Below the pieces are notes generated by a model. It searched no databases. It was given only the letters and a program-made list of their open reading frames with translations, and was not told the origin of the DNA. Both the position numbers and the translations under genes were made by a program. A stretch of DNA of 24,291 bases from positions 1 to 24,291 of the forward strand of contig JAXGTO010000030.1 in the NCBI GenBank assembly GCA_040774885.1. The letters are read 5' to 3'. Source of the stretch: JAXGTO01 sp040774885. GTDB taxonomy: Bacteria > Actinomycetota > Coriobacteriia > Coriobacteriales > Eggerthellaceae. Below, in pieces: positions 1 through 7,129 of the stretch (positions are counted from its first letter, which is position 1; each line of letters opens with the position of its first letter).

Positions 1-1140
1 CGCCAAGAACTCACCGAATACGGCATCATCCCCGAAGAATGGGGCGGAAAGAACATGTTCGTCGACGTGTCGGCCAAGCAGGGCCTGCATATAGACGACC
101 TTCTTGAAACCATCTTGCTGCAGGCCGATGTCCTGGAGCTCAAGGCCAACCCCGATGCTCCTGCTTCCGGGTTCGTCATCGAAGCCAATCTCGACAAGGG
201 CCGCGGTCCGGTTGCCACCGTTTTGGTGCATCGCGGCACGCTGCGTCCCGGCGATTATTTGGTGGCTGGCTCTTCATACGGTCGCGTTCGCGCGTTGGTC
301 GACCCCCATGGCACCCATGTGGATGCTGCTTATCCCTCCGATCCGGTCGAGGTTCTGGGTCTGGACAGCGTCCCAACGGCTGGCGATGAATTCCGCGTGT
401 TCTCCGATGAACGCGATGCGCGCAAGCTGGCTGAAGAACGTGCGTTGCGGGCCCGTTTGGCCGAGCAACGCCAGAGCACGCATATGAGCCTCGATGACTT
501 GTTCGCCCGCATCGAAGAAGGCAAAACCACCGACTTGAACTTGGTTGTAAAAGCCGACGTGCAAGGCTCCATCGAAGCGCTGCGCGATGCCTTCGACAAG
601 ATGGATCAGTCCGAGGTCAAGATCAATATCATCCATTCTGCCGTCGGCGGCATCACCGAAACCGATGTCACCTTGGCAGCTGCAAGCGATGCCATCATCA
701 TCGGCTTCAACGTGCGTCCCACGGGCAAGACCCGTCAGATCGCCGAGAAGGAAAAAGTCGATATCCGTTTGTACCGCGTCATCTATCAGGCCATCGAGGA
801 TATCAATGCGGCGCGCGTCGGTTTGCTTTCTCCCGATATCGTCGAAGAAGACACCGGTATCGCCGAAGTGCGCGAGACGTTCAAGGTTCCCAAGGCGGGC
901 ACCATCGCCGGTTGCTACATCATCGAAGGCGAGATTTCTCGCGATGACAAGGTGCGCATCGTGCGCGACGGCACCGTGGTGTTCGAAGGAACCATCGAGA
1001 GCCTGCGCCGTTTCAAAGACGACGTCAAAAGCGTCAGGAACGGTTACGAATGCGGCATCGGCATCACCGGTTACCAGGATATCAAGATCGGCGACACCAT
1101 CGAAGGCTATCGCCAGGTCGAAAAGGAACGTACGGAATAA
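1..1140 (+). CDS. infB: Translation initiation factor IF-2, C-terminal part (5' end outside window)
   Basis: This GTPase places initiator formyl-Met-tRNA on the ribosome and helps join the subunits in the cytoplasm. The open frame is continuous from base 1, so the start and most of the GTP-binding domain lie upstream; 379 residues are visible. The G5 motif of the GTPase fold (Ser-Ala-Lys, residues 24-26 of the visible part) marks the end of the G domain. It is followed by the domain II beta barrel (about residues 50-125), a charged helix, domain III (about 175-275) and the C-terminal tRNA-binding barrel (about 280-370). It is the first visible gene of a compact operon; its TAA stop shares one base with the rbfA start. 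fmt, which makes the formyl-Met-tRNA that IF-2 binds, lies further along the same window. Nothing looks broken. Confidence 0.97.
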   Translation, partial: RQELTEYGIIPEEWGGKNMFVDVSAKQGLHIDDLLETILLQADVLELKANPDAPASGFVIEANLDKGRGPVATVLVHRGTLRPGDYLVAGSSYGRVRALVDPHGTHVDAAYPSDPVEVLGLDSVPTAGDEFRVFSDERDARKLAEERALRARLAEQRQSTHMSLDDLFARIEEGKTTDLNLVVKADVQGSIEALRDAFDKMDQSEVKINIIHSAVGGITETDVTLAAASDAIIIGFNVRPTGKTRQIAEKEKVDIRLYRVIYQAIEDINAARVGLLSPDIVEEDTGIAEVRETFKVPKAGTIAGCYIIEGEISRDDKVRIVRDGTVVFEGTIESLRRFKDDVKSVRNGYECGIGITGYQDIKIGDTIEGYRQVEKERTE

Positions 1141-1490
1141 TGAAGCAATCAAGCGCCAACAGGAAAGTCAACAACCAGGCACGCGAGGTAATCGCGAATG
1201 CCCTGTTGTTCGAGATATCGGATCCTCGCCTTGCCCTGGTGACCATCACCGGGTGCGAGGTGAGTTATGATCGAAGCGTTTGCAACGTGTTTTATACGGC
1301 GGACAAAGAACGCTATCAAAGCGTCGCCGATGCCCTTGTCGGTGCATCGGGGCGCATTCGCACCATCATGTCCAAGGAACTTTCGTGGCGCGTGGCTCCC
1401 GAGCTCCGTTTCATGCTCGATCCCAGCGTCGATGAAGCTGAGCGCATCGCCACGGCGCTGCGACGAGAAGAAGAACGTCACGAATCATGA
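1140..1490 (+). CDS. rbfA: Ribosome-binding factor A
   Basis: RbfA is a small KH-like protein that binds the immature 30S subunit and is needed for late 16S rRNA 5'-end maturation and cold adaptation. The 116-residue product has the family's usual length. It shows the ISDPRL segment (about residues 27-32), the following beta strands and the Ala-x-Gly helix kink (ASG, about 73-75) typical of the fold. The ATG at 1140 overlaps the infB TAA (TAATG), which implies translational coupling; an in-frame ATG further upstream would run deep into infB and adds no RbfA homology. The C-terminus overlaps the next gene by four bases (ATGA). infB followed by rbfA is a widely conserved order. Confidence 0.95.
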   Translation: MKQSSANRKVNNQAREVIANALLFEISDPRLALVTITGCEVSYDRSVCNVFYTADKERYQSVADALVGASGRIRTIMSKELSWRVAPELRFMLDPSVDEAERIATALRREEERHES

Positions 1491-2485
1491 GTGAGCGACT
1501 GCGCGTATCCGAGCTATCCGATGTCGCTGCGGCTCTCATGGCGCACGACGATTATTTGATTTGCGGGCATATCAGCCCTGATGGGGATTGCTTGGGCTCG
1601 CAGCTGGCGCTTATGCATGCGTTGCGCGCTTTGGGAAAGAAGGCCGACTGCCTGCTGGCTAAAAACGAGCCGGTCGATTACGGCTTGCGATTCCTTCCTG
1701 GCATCGATGAAATGATCCCTGCTTCCAAGGTCAACCATCATGCCGACTACGACTTCATATCCGTGGACGTTCCCAACGCCCACCGTATGGCTCAGCCGGC
1801 GGAATCCGTATTCGAGCATGCTCGATTCACCATCTCGGTCGACCATCATCAGTCCGAGGACCCCATGGCTGATGTTTCCTACACCGACGAAGCCGCCCCG
1901 GCGGCAGCGCTCATCGTGTGGGACCTCATCTCGTTGCTGGGCGTCGATCCCACGCTGGAAATCGCCACATGCTGCTATACGGGCCTTATGACCGATACCG
2001 GGCGTTTCCAGTATCAGAACACCACTGCGTACGCTTTCGAGGCGGCCGCTGCCATGAGCCGAGCCGGTGCCGACACGGCGGCCATAGCCGCCCAGGCGTT
2101 TCAGAACCGCTCCATGGCATCTTTGATGCTCGAGCAGCGAATGTTGTCCCACCTAGAGATTACCGCTGATGGCGCATTCGCCATCAGCTATCTGCTCAAA
2201 GAAGATTTCCGCGACACGGGCGCCGTCAAAGCCGATGCGGAACCATTGGTCAACGTCATGCGGTCTTTGCGCGGCGTGCGCGCCGCCTGCATTCTGCGCG
2301 AACAAGATCAAGGTGTCCGCGGCAGCCTGCGCGCTAAAGACGACACCGACGTTGCCGCCATCGCCCGGACCATGGGCGGAGGAGGCCATAAAGCGGCAGC
2401 GGGCTTCACGCACGAAGGTCCTATGGACCAAGCCCTTCAAGCTGTGCGGGGGCACTTCGCCGCTCTCGCTTCTTCGGCTGAGTGA
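1487..2485 (+). CDS. nrnA: DHH/DHHA1 phosphoesterase, NrnA-like oligoribonuclease / pAp phosphatase
   Basis: Members of this family degrade nano-RNAs and, in many species, dephosphorylate 3'-phosphoadenosine 5'-phosphate. The 332-residue protein has the full set of metal-binding motifs: His28 with Asp32 and Asp34 (HISPDGD), Asp94, the DHH triad at 119-121 and the DTGRF motif near residue 170. Near the C-terminus is the DHHA1 substrate-binding glycine loop (GGGGHKAAAG). The start ATG overlaps the rbfA stop by four bases. A DHH gene between rbfA and truB is common in Actinobacteria and Firmicutes and suggests a role in RNA turnover beside ribosome maturation. The split between nano-RNase and pAp activity cannot be read from the sequence. 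Confidence 0.9.
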   Translation: MSERLRVSELSDVAAALMAHDDYLICGHISPDGDCLGSQLALMHALRALGKKADCLLAKNEPVDYGLRFLPGIDEMIPASKVNHHADYDFISVDVPNAHRMAQPAESVFEHARFTISVDHHQSEDPMADVSYTDEAAPAAALIVWDLISLLGVDPTLEIATCCYTGLMTDTGRFQYQNTTAYAFEAAAAMSRAGADTAAIAAQAFQNRSMASLMLEQRMLSHLEITADGAFAISYLLKEDFRDTGAVKADAEPLVNVMRSLRGVRAACILREQDQGVRGSLRAKDDTDVAAIARTMGGGGHKAAAGFTHEGPMDQALQAVRGHFAALASSAE

Positions 2486-2499
2486 AGTGATCGACGGTC

Positions 2500-3522
2500 A
2501 TGGCCAAACGGGGCACATCAGGGCTCTCCTTGGTGGTGGGAGTCGATAAACCTGAAGGGATGACCTCCCATGATGTGGTCAACGCATGCCGTAGGATTTA
2601 CGGTGAGCGCCGTGTCGGCCACACGGGGACGCTCGATCCTGCAGCCAGCGGTGCCATGGCGGTTTGCGTCGGCCCCGCTACGCGTCTTGACGCTTTCATC
2701 GCCGGTCATCGCAAAACCTACGAGTTCATCATCGAGTTCGGAACGGCCACTGATACCGACGACTCCGTCGGAGAGGTCATCGCCTCCGCTGCGGTTCCCC
2801 GCAAGGTCTCCGATCCTGATTTTGCGTGCGAGTATCTAGCTTCGCTGGTGGGGGAGCGCATGCAGCGTCCTCCTACGTATTCCGCCATCAAACAGCAGGG
2901 GCGCAAGTCGTATGAAGAGGCCCGCCGCGGTGTCATCATCGACCTCAAGCCGCGCGCTGTGCGCATCCATGATGCTCGTTTCCTCGGCTTCGTCGAATCG
3001 GACGATCCGTCCGTTGTGCAGTGGCACTGCTCCGTTTCGGTTTCCGGGGGCACGTATGTGCGCTCCATCGCCCGTGATGCCGGCGAGGACCTGGGGACTC
3101 GGGCACATGTGGGCCCCTTGTTGCGACGCGTTCAAAGCGGCAATCTTTCTTTGGATGACTGCGTTTCGCTCGAAGAACTCGAACGAGATCCTTTCGCGCG
3201 ATTGCTCGATCCGGTCAAGCTCCTCGGATTTCCCGTGGTGTTTCTGGATGCTGCTCAAAGCTCCTTGGTGGGCAATGGCTCCTCTATTCCATCGGAAGGC
3301 ATCGAATTGGCCGCTTACGACCCCATAGCCCTGCAATCCGGGGATGCCTGCTGCTGTTCGAGCGGGTTGGGTCCGCTGCCTGGACCGCTCGAAGATGGCC
3401 AGGATGTTTGCATGGTTGAGAGCAGGACGTTGCGTGCCATCTATCGGTTCGATGCGCAGAGCGCTATGCTTAAATCGAAATGCGGGTTTGCGATAGGAGT
3501 GCGCCGTGGCAGCGATATATAG
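2500..3522 (+). CDS. truB: tRNA pseudouridine-55 synthase TruB
   Basis: TruB makes pseudouridine at position 55 in the T loop of nearly all tRNAs. The catalytic Asp lies in the GHTGTLDP motif (Asp46), preceded by the DKPEGMTS motif (residues 16-23). The KTYEF segment and the SGGTYVRS motif (around residue 185) are also present. At 340 residues it is somewhat longer than many bacterial TruB proteins. The extra length is in the C-terminal third (about 240-340), which looks like a divergent PUA-type tail. A 14-base gap separates it from the DHH gene, and only a weak purine-rich ribosome site (GAAGTGA) precedes the ATG, so translation may depend on coupling. Its 3' end overlaps ribF by 17 bases. 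Confidence 0.95.
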   Translation: MAKRGTSGLSLVVGVDKPEGMTSHDVVNACRRIYGERRVGHTGTLDPAASGAMAVCVGPATRLDAFIAGHRKTYEFIIEFGTATDTDDSVGEVIASAAVPRKVSDPDFACEYLASLVGERMQRPPTYSAIKQQGRKSYEEARRGVIIDLKPRAVRIHDARFLGFVESDDPSVVQWHCSVSVSGGTYVRSIARDAGEDLGTRAHVGPLLRRVQSGNLSLDDCVSLEELERDPFARLLDPVKLLGFPVVFLDAAQSSLVGNGSSIPSEGIELAAYDPIALQSGDACCCSSGLGPLPGPLEDGQDVCMVESRTLRAIYRFDAQSAMLKSKCGFAIGVRRGSDI

Positions 3523-4435
3523 GGCCGATGAATCATTCGACAAGCAGATGCTGGCTGCCTCTTCGTGCGCGTTCGGCGTCTTCGACGGCGTGCATTCCGG
3601 CCATCGCTATCTGCTCGATCGCGCATGCGAGACGGCCCGTGCCGACGGCGGGTTGGCTATCGCCCTCACTTTCGACATCGACCCTGACGAGATGTTCCAT
3701 GCGCAGAGGCTCAAGAAGCTTTTGGGCAATGAGGAGCGTTTGGAGCGCCTCGCGCAAAGCGGTGTCGATGCCGTGGTCGTTCTGCCGTTCACGCGCCACT
3801 TTGCCGCTTTGAGCCCCGAGATGTTCCTTTCCAATACCTTCGGCGGCCATGCACCTGCTCATTTGCATGTTGGATGCGATTTTCATTTCGGTGCGCGAGC
3901 TGCGGGCAACGTTTCCGATCTCGAGCGGTGGGGGTCCGTTTCCGGTACCGCCATCCATGCCCATCATCTGGTGAGCGCCGACGGTGCTCCCATCACGGCT
4001 ACACGTATCCGGCTGCTGCTTGCCGAGGGCGAGATTCGCGAAGCGAACGAACTGCTCGGTTATCGCTATACGCTCACCGAAACGGTTCATTCCGGTCGGG
4101 GCGAAGGCGAGAGCTTGGGATTTCGCACAGCCAATTTGGAAGTTCCCGTTTTCAAGCGCGTGCTTTCAGAGGGCGTGTATGCCGCTTACGCACTGGTGGA
4201 CGGGATCCGATATCGGGCGGCAGTGTCCGTGGGCGTTTCTCCAGTGTTCCAAGAACAGACATCGGCCACCTGCGAGGTCCATATCCTCGATTTCGAGGGC
4301 GATCTGTACGGTCGGCGCATTTCCGTTGAGTTCGACAGCTGGTTGCGTCCGATGATCGACTTTGCCACCACCGACGAGCTTGTGTCCACGGTGAATGACA
4401 ATATCGCCTGGGTTCGCGCCAACCTTTCTCTGTAG
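3506..4435 (+). CDS. ribF: Bifunctional riboflavin kinase / FMN adenylyltransferase
   Basis: RibF phosphorylates riboflavin to FMN and adenylates FMN to FAD. The N-terminal nucleotidyltransferase domain shows the GVFDGVHSGH motif (residues 24-33) and ITATRIR (163-169). The C-terminal flavokinase domain starts near residue 185. Its usual LGxPTAN signature reads LGFRTAN here (204-210), so the proline is replaced by arginine while the Thr and Asn that contact nucleotide and Mg remain; the later NPTF-like motif reads SPVF. At 309 residues it has normal length. The start is GTG at 3506, supported by an AGGAG six bases upstream (3495-3499) inside truB; the two genes overlap by 17 bases. truB-ribF adjacency is widely conserved. 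Confidence 0.94.
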   Translation: MAAIYRADESFDKQMLAASSCAFGVFDGVHSGHRYLLDRACETARADGGLAIALTFDIDPDEMFHAQRLKKLLGNEERLERLAQSGVDAVVVLPFTRHFAALSPEMFLSNTFGGHAPAHLHVGCDFHFGARAAGNVSDLERWGSVSGTAIHAHHLVSADGAPITATRIRLLLAEGEIREANELLGYRYTLTETVHSGRGEGESLGFRTANLEVPVFKRVLSEGVYAAYALVDGIRYRAAVSVGVSPVFQEQTSATCEVHILDFEGDLYGRRISVEFDSWLRPMIDFATTDELVSTVNDNIAWVRANLSL

Positions 4436-4450
4436 CGTTTGGACCCGATT

Positions 4451-4490
4451 GCGTGGCTGCAAGCTCCCGTCATGGAGCACTGCAATACGC
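4451..4490 (+). terminator. Stem-loop after ribF, possible 3' end of the infB-ribF transcript
   Basis: Three paired segments, GCGT/ACGC, TGCA/TGCA and GCTCC/GGAGC, enclose a six-base loop and total about 13 base pairs with small internal loops. It lies 15 bases after the ribF stop. No T run follows, so it is not a classical intrinsic terminator; it could be a Rho-linked end or a stabilising 3' structure. Confidence 0.35.
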
Positions 4491-4515
4491 TGGCGCGAAA
4501 AAGTGGCACTCTCCG

Positions 4516-4544
4516 TTGGTATATTTCCTATCTTCGCGTAGAAT
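4516..4544 (+). promoter_or_regulatory. Predicted sigma-70 type promoter for hppA
   Basis: A -35 box TTGGTA (4516-4521) and a -10 box TAGAAT (4539-4544) are separated by exactly 17 bases. Transcription would start near 4551, giving a leader of about 80 bases. The leader has a small GCCGC/GCGGC hairpin at 4594-4606 and a strong ribosome site, AGGAGG at 4620-4625, ahead of the hppA ATG. This is the best-matching promoter in the window. Confidence 0.6.
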
Positions 4545-4632
4545 GATGCGGTTGTGATTTCCGCATGGCGACGTATATGATGCGCGCATCAGCGCCGCCA
4601 AGCGGCAGAATTCGTTTCAAGGAGGAAAGGGA

Positions 4633-6771
4633 ATGACTACAGAAGTAGCATGGTTCGCCCCCTGTGCCGCAATCATCGGCATCATCGTGGCGGCTTATCT
4701 GGGCAGCTGGGTGCTTCGCCAAGACCCCGGCACGGATAAGATGAACAACATCTCGAAGAAGATCCAGGAAGGCGCCAAGGCGTTCCTGATGAGCGAATAC
4801 AAGTTGCTCGTCATCTTCGGGTTGGTAGTGGCCATCGTCATGGCCATTGCGCTCAGCCCCATCACGGCCCTTGCCTTCATTACAGGCGGCGTCATGAGCG
4901 CCGCAGCCGGTTACATCGGCATGCATGTTGCCACGCGCGCCAATACGCGTACTGCCCATGCGGCTGAGGAATCGGTTGCCAAGGCCCTCAACATCAGCTT
5001 CCGCAGCGGGTTGACCATGGGTTTGTGCGTGGCTTCCTTCGCTTTGCTGGGCCTTTCCCTTTGGCTGATCGTCATGGTGTTCGGATGCGCCTTCGGCGTC
5101 GATGTCAATTCCGAGATCATGACGCTCATGCATGACAACATCGGCATGGTCGAGGGCTTTGCCACCGGCGCATCCGCCGTTGCGCTGTTCGCCCGTGTCG
5201 GCGGCGGCATCTACACCAAGGCTGCCGATGTCGGCGCCGACTTGGTGGGCAAGGTCGAAGCCGGCATCCCCGAAGACGACCCCCGCAATCCTGCCACCAT
5301 CGCCGACAACGTGGGCGACAACGTGGGCGACGTGGCCGGCATGGGCGCCGACCTGTTCGAGTCCTACACCGGCGCCATTTTGGCCCCCACCATCTTGGCT
5401 GCCACCTTCGGTGCGCTGGGCGGGTATTTCGCCACGGGCGATTTCATCTGGGCCATGGTCACCCCCGTGCTCATCGCCGCTTGCGGCATCATCACGTCCA
5501 TCATCGGTCTGTCGGCCGTTCGCACCAAGGAAGGCGCCGATCTGCACAAGGCGCTCAACCGCGGCACCTATCTGGCTGCCGGCTGCGAGATGGTCGTCAT
5601 CCTCGTTTTGTTCCTGGTTTGGAATTCGCAGTCCATCGAAGCGCAGCCCATCTGGCTGTTCGGCTCCGTAATCTGCGGCTTGGTAGCTGGTTTGGCCATC
5701 GGCAAGATCACCGAATATTTCTGCAGCGACCACTACAAGCCGGTGCAGCGCATCGCCGAAAGCGCCGAGACCGGTGCTGCCACCGTCATCATCGAAGGTT
5801 TGAGCACGGGCATGCTGTCCGTCATCGCCCCCATCATCTTGGTGGCGCTGGCCATCATCGGCGCTTACACGTTCGGCAACATGGCATTCCCCAACGCCAC
5901 TACCGATGGCGGCATCGCGGTAGGCCTGTTCGGCGTCGGCTTGGCTGCTACGGGCATGCTTTCCAATACCGCAATCACCATCGGCGTCGACGCATACGGC
6001 CCTGTGGCCGACAACGCCGGCGGCATTGCCGAGATGGCCGGCCTGCCTGAAGAGGTGCGTGACCGCACCGACGCGCTGGACGCTGTGGGCAATACCACCG
6101 CTGCCATCGCGAAGGGCTTCGCCATCGCCAGCGCCGGTCTTTCCGCCATCAGCTTGTTCGTCAGCTTCCAGGCAACCATGCACCATGCCATCCCTGGTTT
6201 CACCCTCACGTTGACCGATCCCATGATCGTCGCCGGCATCTTCTTGGGCGCCATGATGCCGTTCATGTTCGCAGCTCTTACCATGGGCGCCGTTTCCCGT
6301 GCGGCTCATGCCATGGTCGAAGAGGTCCGTCGCCAGTTCCGCGAAATCAAGGGCATCATGGAGTACAAGGCCGAGCCCGAGTATGACAAGTGCGTCGGCA
6401 TTTCCACCACCAGCGCTGTGCATGAAATGATGCTTCCCGGCATCTTGGCTATCGTCGTTCCCATCGTCATCGGATGCATCGACCCTGCCATGCTCGGTGG
6501 ATTTTTGGCCGGCGCCGTGGCAACCGGCATGCTCATGGCCATCTTCATGAGCAACGCCGGCGGTGCGTGGGACAATGCCAAGAAGTACATCGAACAGGGC
6601 TTCCACGGCGGCAAGGGCAGCGATGCCCATAAGGCCGCTGTCGTGGGCGATACCGTGGGCGATCCGTTCAAGGACACCAGCGGTCCCTCGATGAACATCT
6701 TGATCAATCTTATGACCATCGTTTCGTTGACGTTCGCTCCGTTGTTTATAGCAATCCAGGGATTGCTGTAA
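4633..6771 (+). CDS. hppA: Membrane-bound ion-pumping pyrophosphatase, potassium-dependent type
   Basis: This enzyme hydrolyses pyrophosphate and pumps H+ and/or Na+ across the cell membrane. The 712-residue protein has the expected length and many transmembrane helices. Family signatures are intact: DVGADLVGKVE (199-209), the acidic segment DDPRNPATIADNVGDNVGD (215-233) and GADLFESY (238-245). GNTTAAIAKG (486-495) carries Ala490 where potassium-independent enzymes have Lys, and Ala493 where they have Thr, so potassium dependence is expected. Glu243 in FESY occupies the place of the ion-gate Glu of sodium-pumping members, but H+ pumps of this branch can share it, so the ion is unresolved. The gene has its own promoter and terminator and is monocistronic. 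It may consume the PPi released by the two acyl-CoA ligases in this window. Confidence 0.97.
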   Translation: MTTEVAWFAPCAAIIGIIVAAYLGSWVLRQDPGTDKMNNISKKIQEGAKAFLMSEYKLLVIFGLVVAIVMAIALSPITALAFITGGVMSAAAGYIGMHVATRANTRTAHAAEESVAKALNISFRSGLTMGLCVASFALLGLSLWLIVMVFGCAFGVDVNSEIMTLMHDNIGMVEGFATGASAVALFARVGGGIYTKAADVGADLVGKVEAGIPEDDPRNPATIADNVGDNVGDVAGMGADLFESYTGAILAPTILAATFGALGGYFATGDFIWAMVTPVLIAACGIITSIIGLSAVRTKEGADLHKALNRGTYLAAGCEMVVILVLFLVWNSQSIEAQPIWLFGSVICGLVAGLAIGKITEYFCSDHYKPVQRIAESAETGAATVIIEGLSTGMLSVIAPIILVALAIIGAYTFGNMAFPNATTDGGIAVGLFGVGLAATGMLSNTAITIGVDAYGPVADNAGGIAEMAGLPEEVRDRTDALDAVGNTTAAIAKGFAIASAGLSAISLFVSFQATMHHAIPGFTLTLTDPMIVAGIFLGAMMPFMFAALTMGAVSRAAHAMVEEVRRQFREIKGIMEYKAEPEYDKCVGISTTSAVHEMMLPGILAIVVPIVIGCIDPAMLGGFLAGAVATGMLMAIFMSNAGGAWDNAKKYIEQGFHGGKGSDAHKAAVVGDTVGDPFKDTSGPSMNILINLMTIVSLTFAPLFIAIQGLL

Positions 6772-6796
6772 ACAACTCCGCTCACTTCGACGCTGC

Positions 6797-6896
6797 GGGC
6801 CGCCCTGGCACCCCGCTTCGCCCCTTGTTTTCCGTCTTGCGTACATGAGTACGCGGCGACGGAAAGGCGGGGCGATTCGGGGCACCGGGACGGCCC
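6797..6896. repeat. 100-base imperfect palindrome (48-base arms, 4-base loop)
   Basis: The left arm (6797-6844) and the reverse complement of the right arm (6849-6896) have the same length and align along their whole extent, with scattered substitutions and one compensated one-base shift. Perfectly paired blocks include GCGTAC/GTACGC next to the ATGA loop, CGCCCC/GGGGCG, CCCCG/CGGGG and GGGCCG/CGGCCC at the ends. As RNA it would form one long hairpin; no T run follows, so it is not a simple terminator. It resembles a dispersed palindromic intergenic element, but a copy number cannot be obtained from this window. Confidence 0.75.
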
Positions 6897-6980
6897 TCGC
6901 TGACTGGCGTGGACCCGCGGGAGCTCCGTTGCGGGGAGGGGATCGTTGCGACTCGTTGCCGCCTGAGGGCTGGTCGACCT

Positions 6981-7044
6981 GCGGGGCGGCATCGCTTCGC
7001 TCGCCGCGTTGAGGGTCGCAGGGCGGCATCGCTTTGCTCGCCGC
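6981..7044. repeat. Two direct copies of a 27-base GC-rich repeat
   Basis: The copies lie at 6981-7007 and 7018-7044, separated by ten bases, and differ at two positions (G/A at the third base, C/T at the eighteenth). Each contains GGCGGCATCGCT followed by GCTCGCCGC and can fold back through GCGGC/GCCGC ends. With only two copies and a ten-base spacer, this is not a CRISPR array. Confidence 0.7.
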
Positions 7045-7062
7045 TGGTGTTGGTAATAATCG

Positions 7063-7081
7063 GCCCGCTTGGCGGGCTTTT
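7063..7081 (+). terminator. Intrinsic terminator of hppA
   Basis: A perfect six-base-pair stem GCCCGC/GCGGGC (7063-7068 and 7072-7077) with a TTG loop is followed by TTTT and a further T-rich stretch (GCTTTA). It lies between hppA and dnaG on the plus strand and separates the two transcripts. Confidence 0.75.
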
Positions 7082-7129
7082 GCTTTATGCTTGGATTGCT
7101 GATGAAACGATAGAACAGGAAGGGGCCTC

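Larger units (their letters stand above)
6772..7129. other. Long hppA-dnaG intergenic region rich in repeats
   Basis: These 358 bases carry no convincing gene. In order they hold a 100-base inverted repeat (6797-6896), a GC-rich stretch with a CCCGCGGG palindrome near 6914, two copies of a 27-base repeat (6981-7044), an intrinsic terminator (7063-7081) and the dnaG ribosome site. The terminator sits about 290 bases after the hppA stop, so the hppA transcript would have a long structured 3' untranslated region. No tRNA-like cloverleaf and no clear dnaG promoter were seen. Confidence 0.7.

Noticed and set aside
6981..7044. Two 27-base repeats considered as a CRISPR array
   Set aside because: Only two copies, a ten-base spacer and no cas genes.
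6772..7129. A possible tRNA or structured small RNA gene in the gap
   Set aside because: No cloverleaf with T-loop or D-loop consensus was found; the structure present is a single long palindrome.
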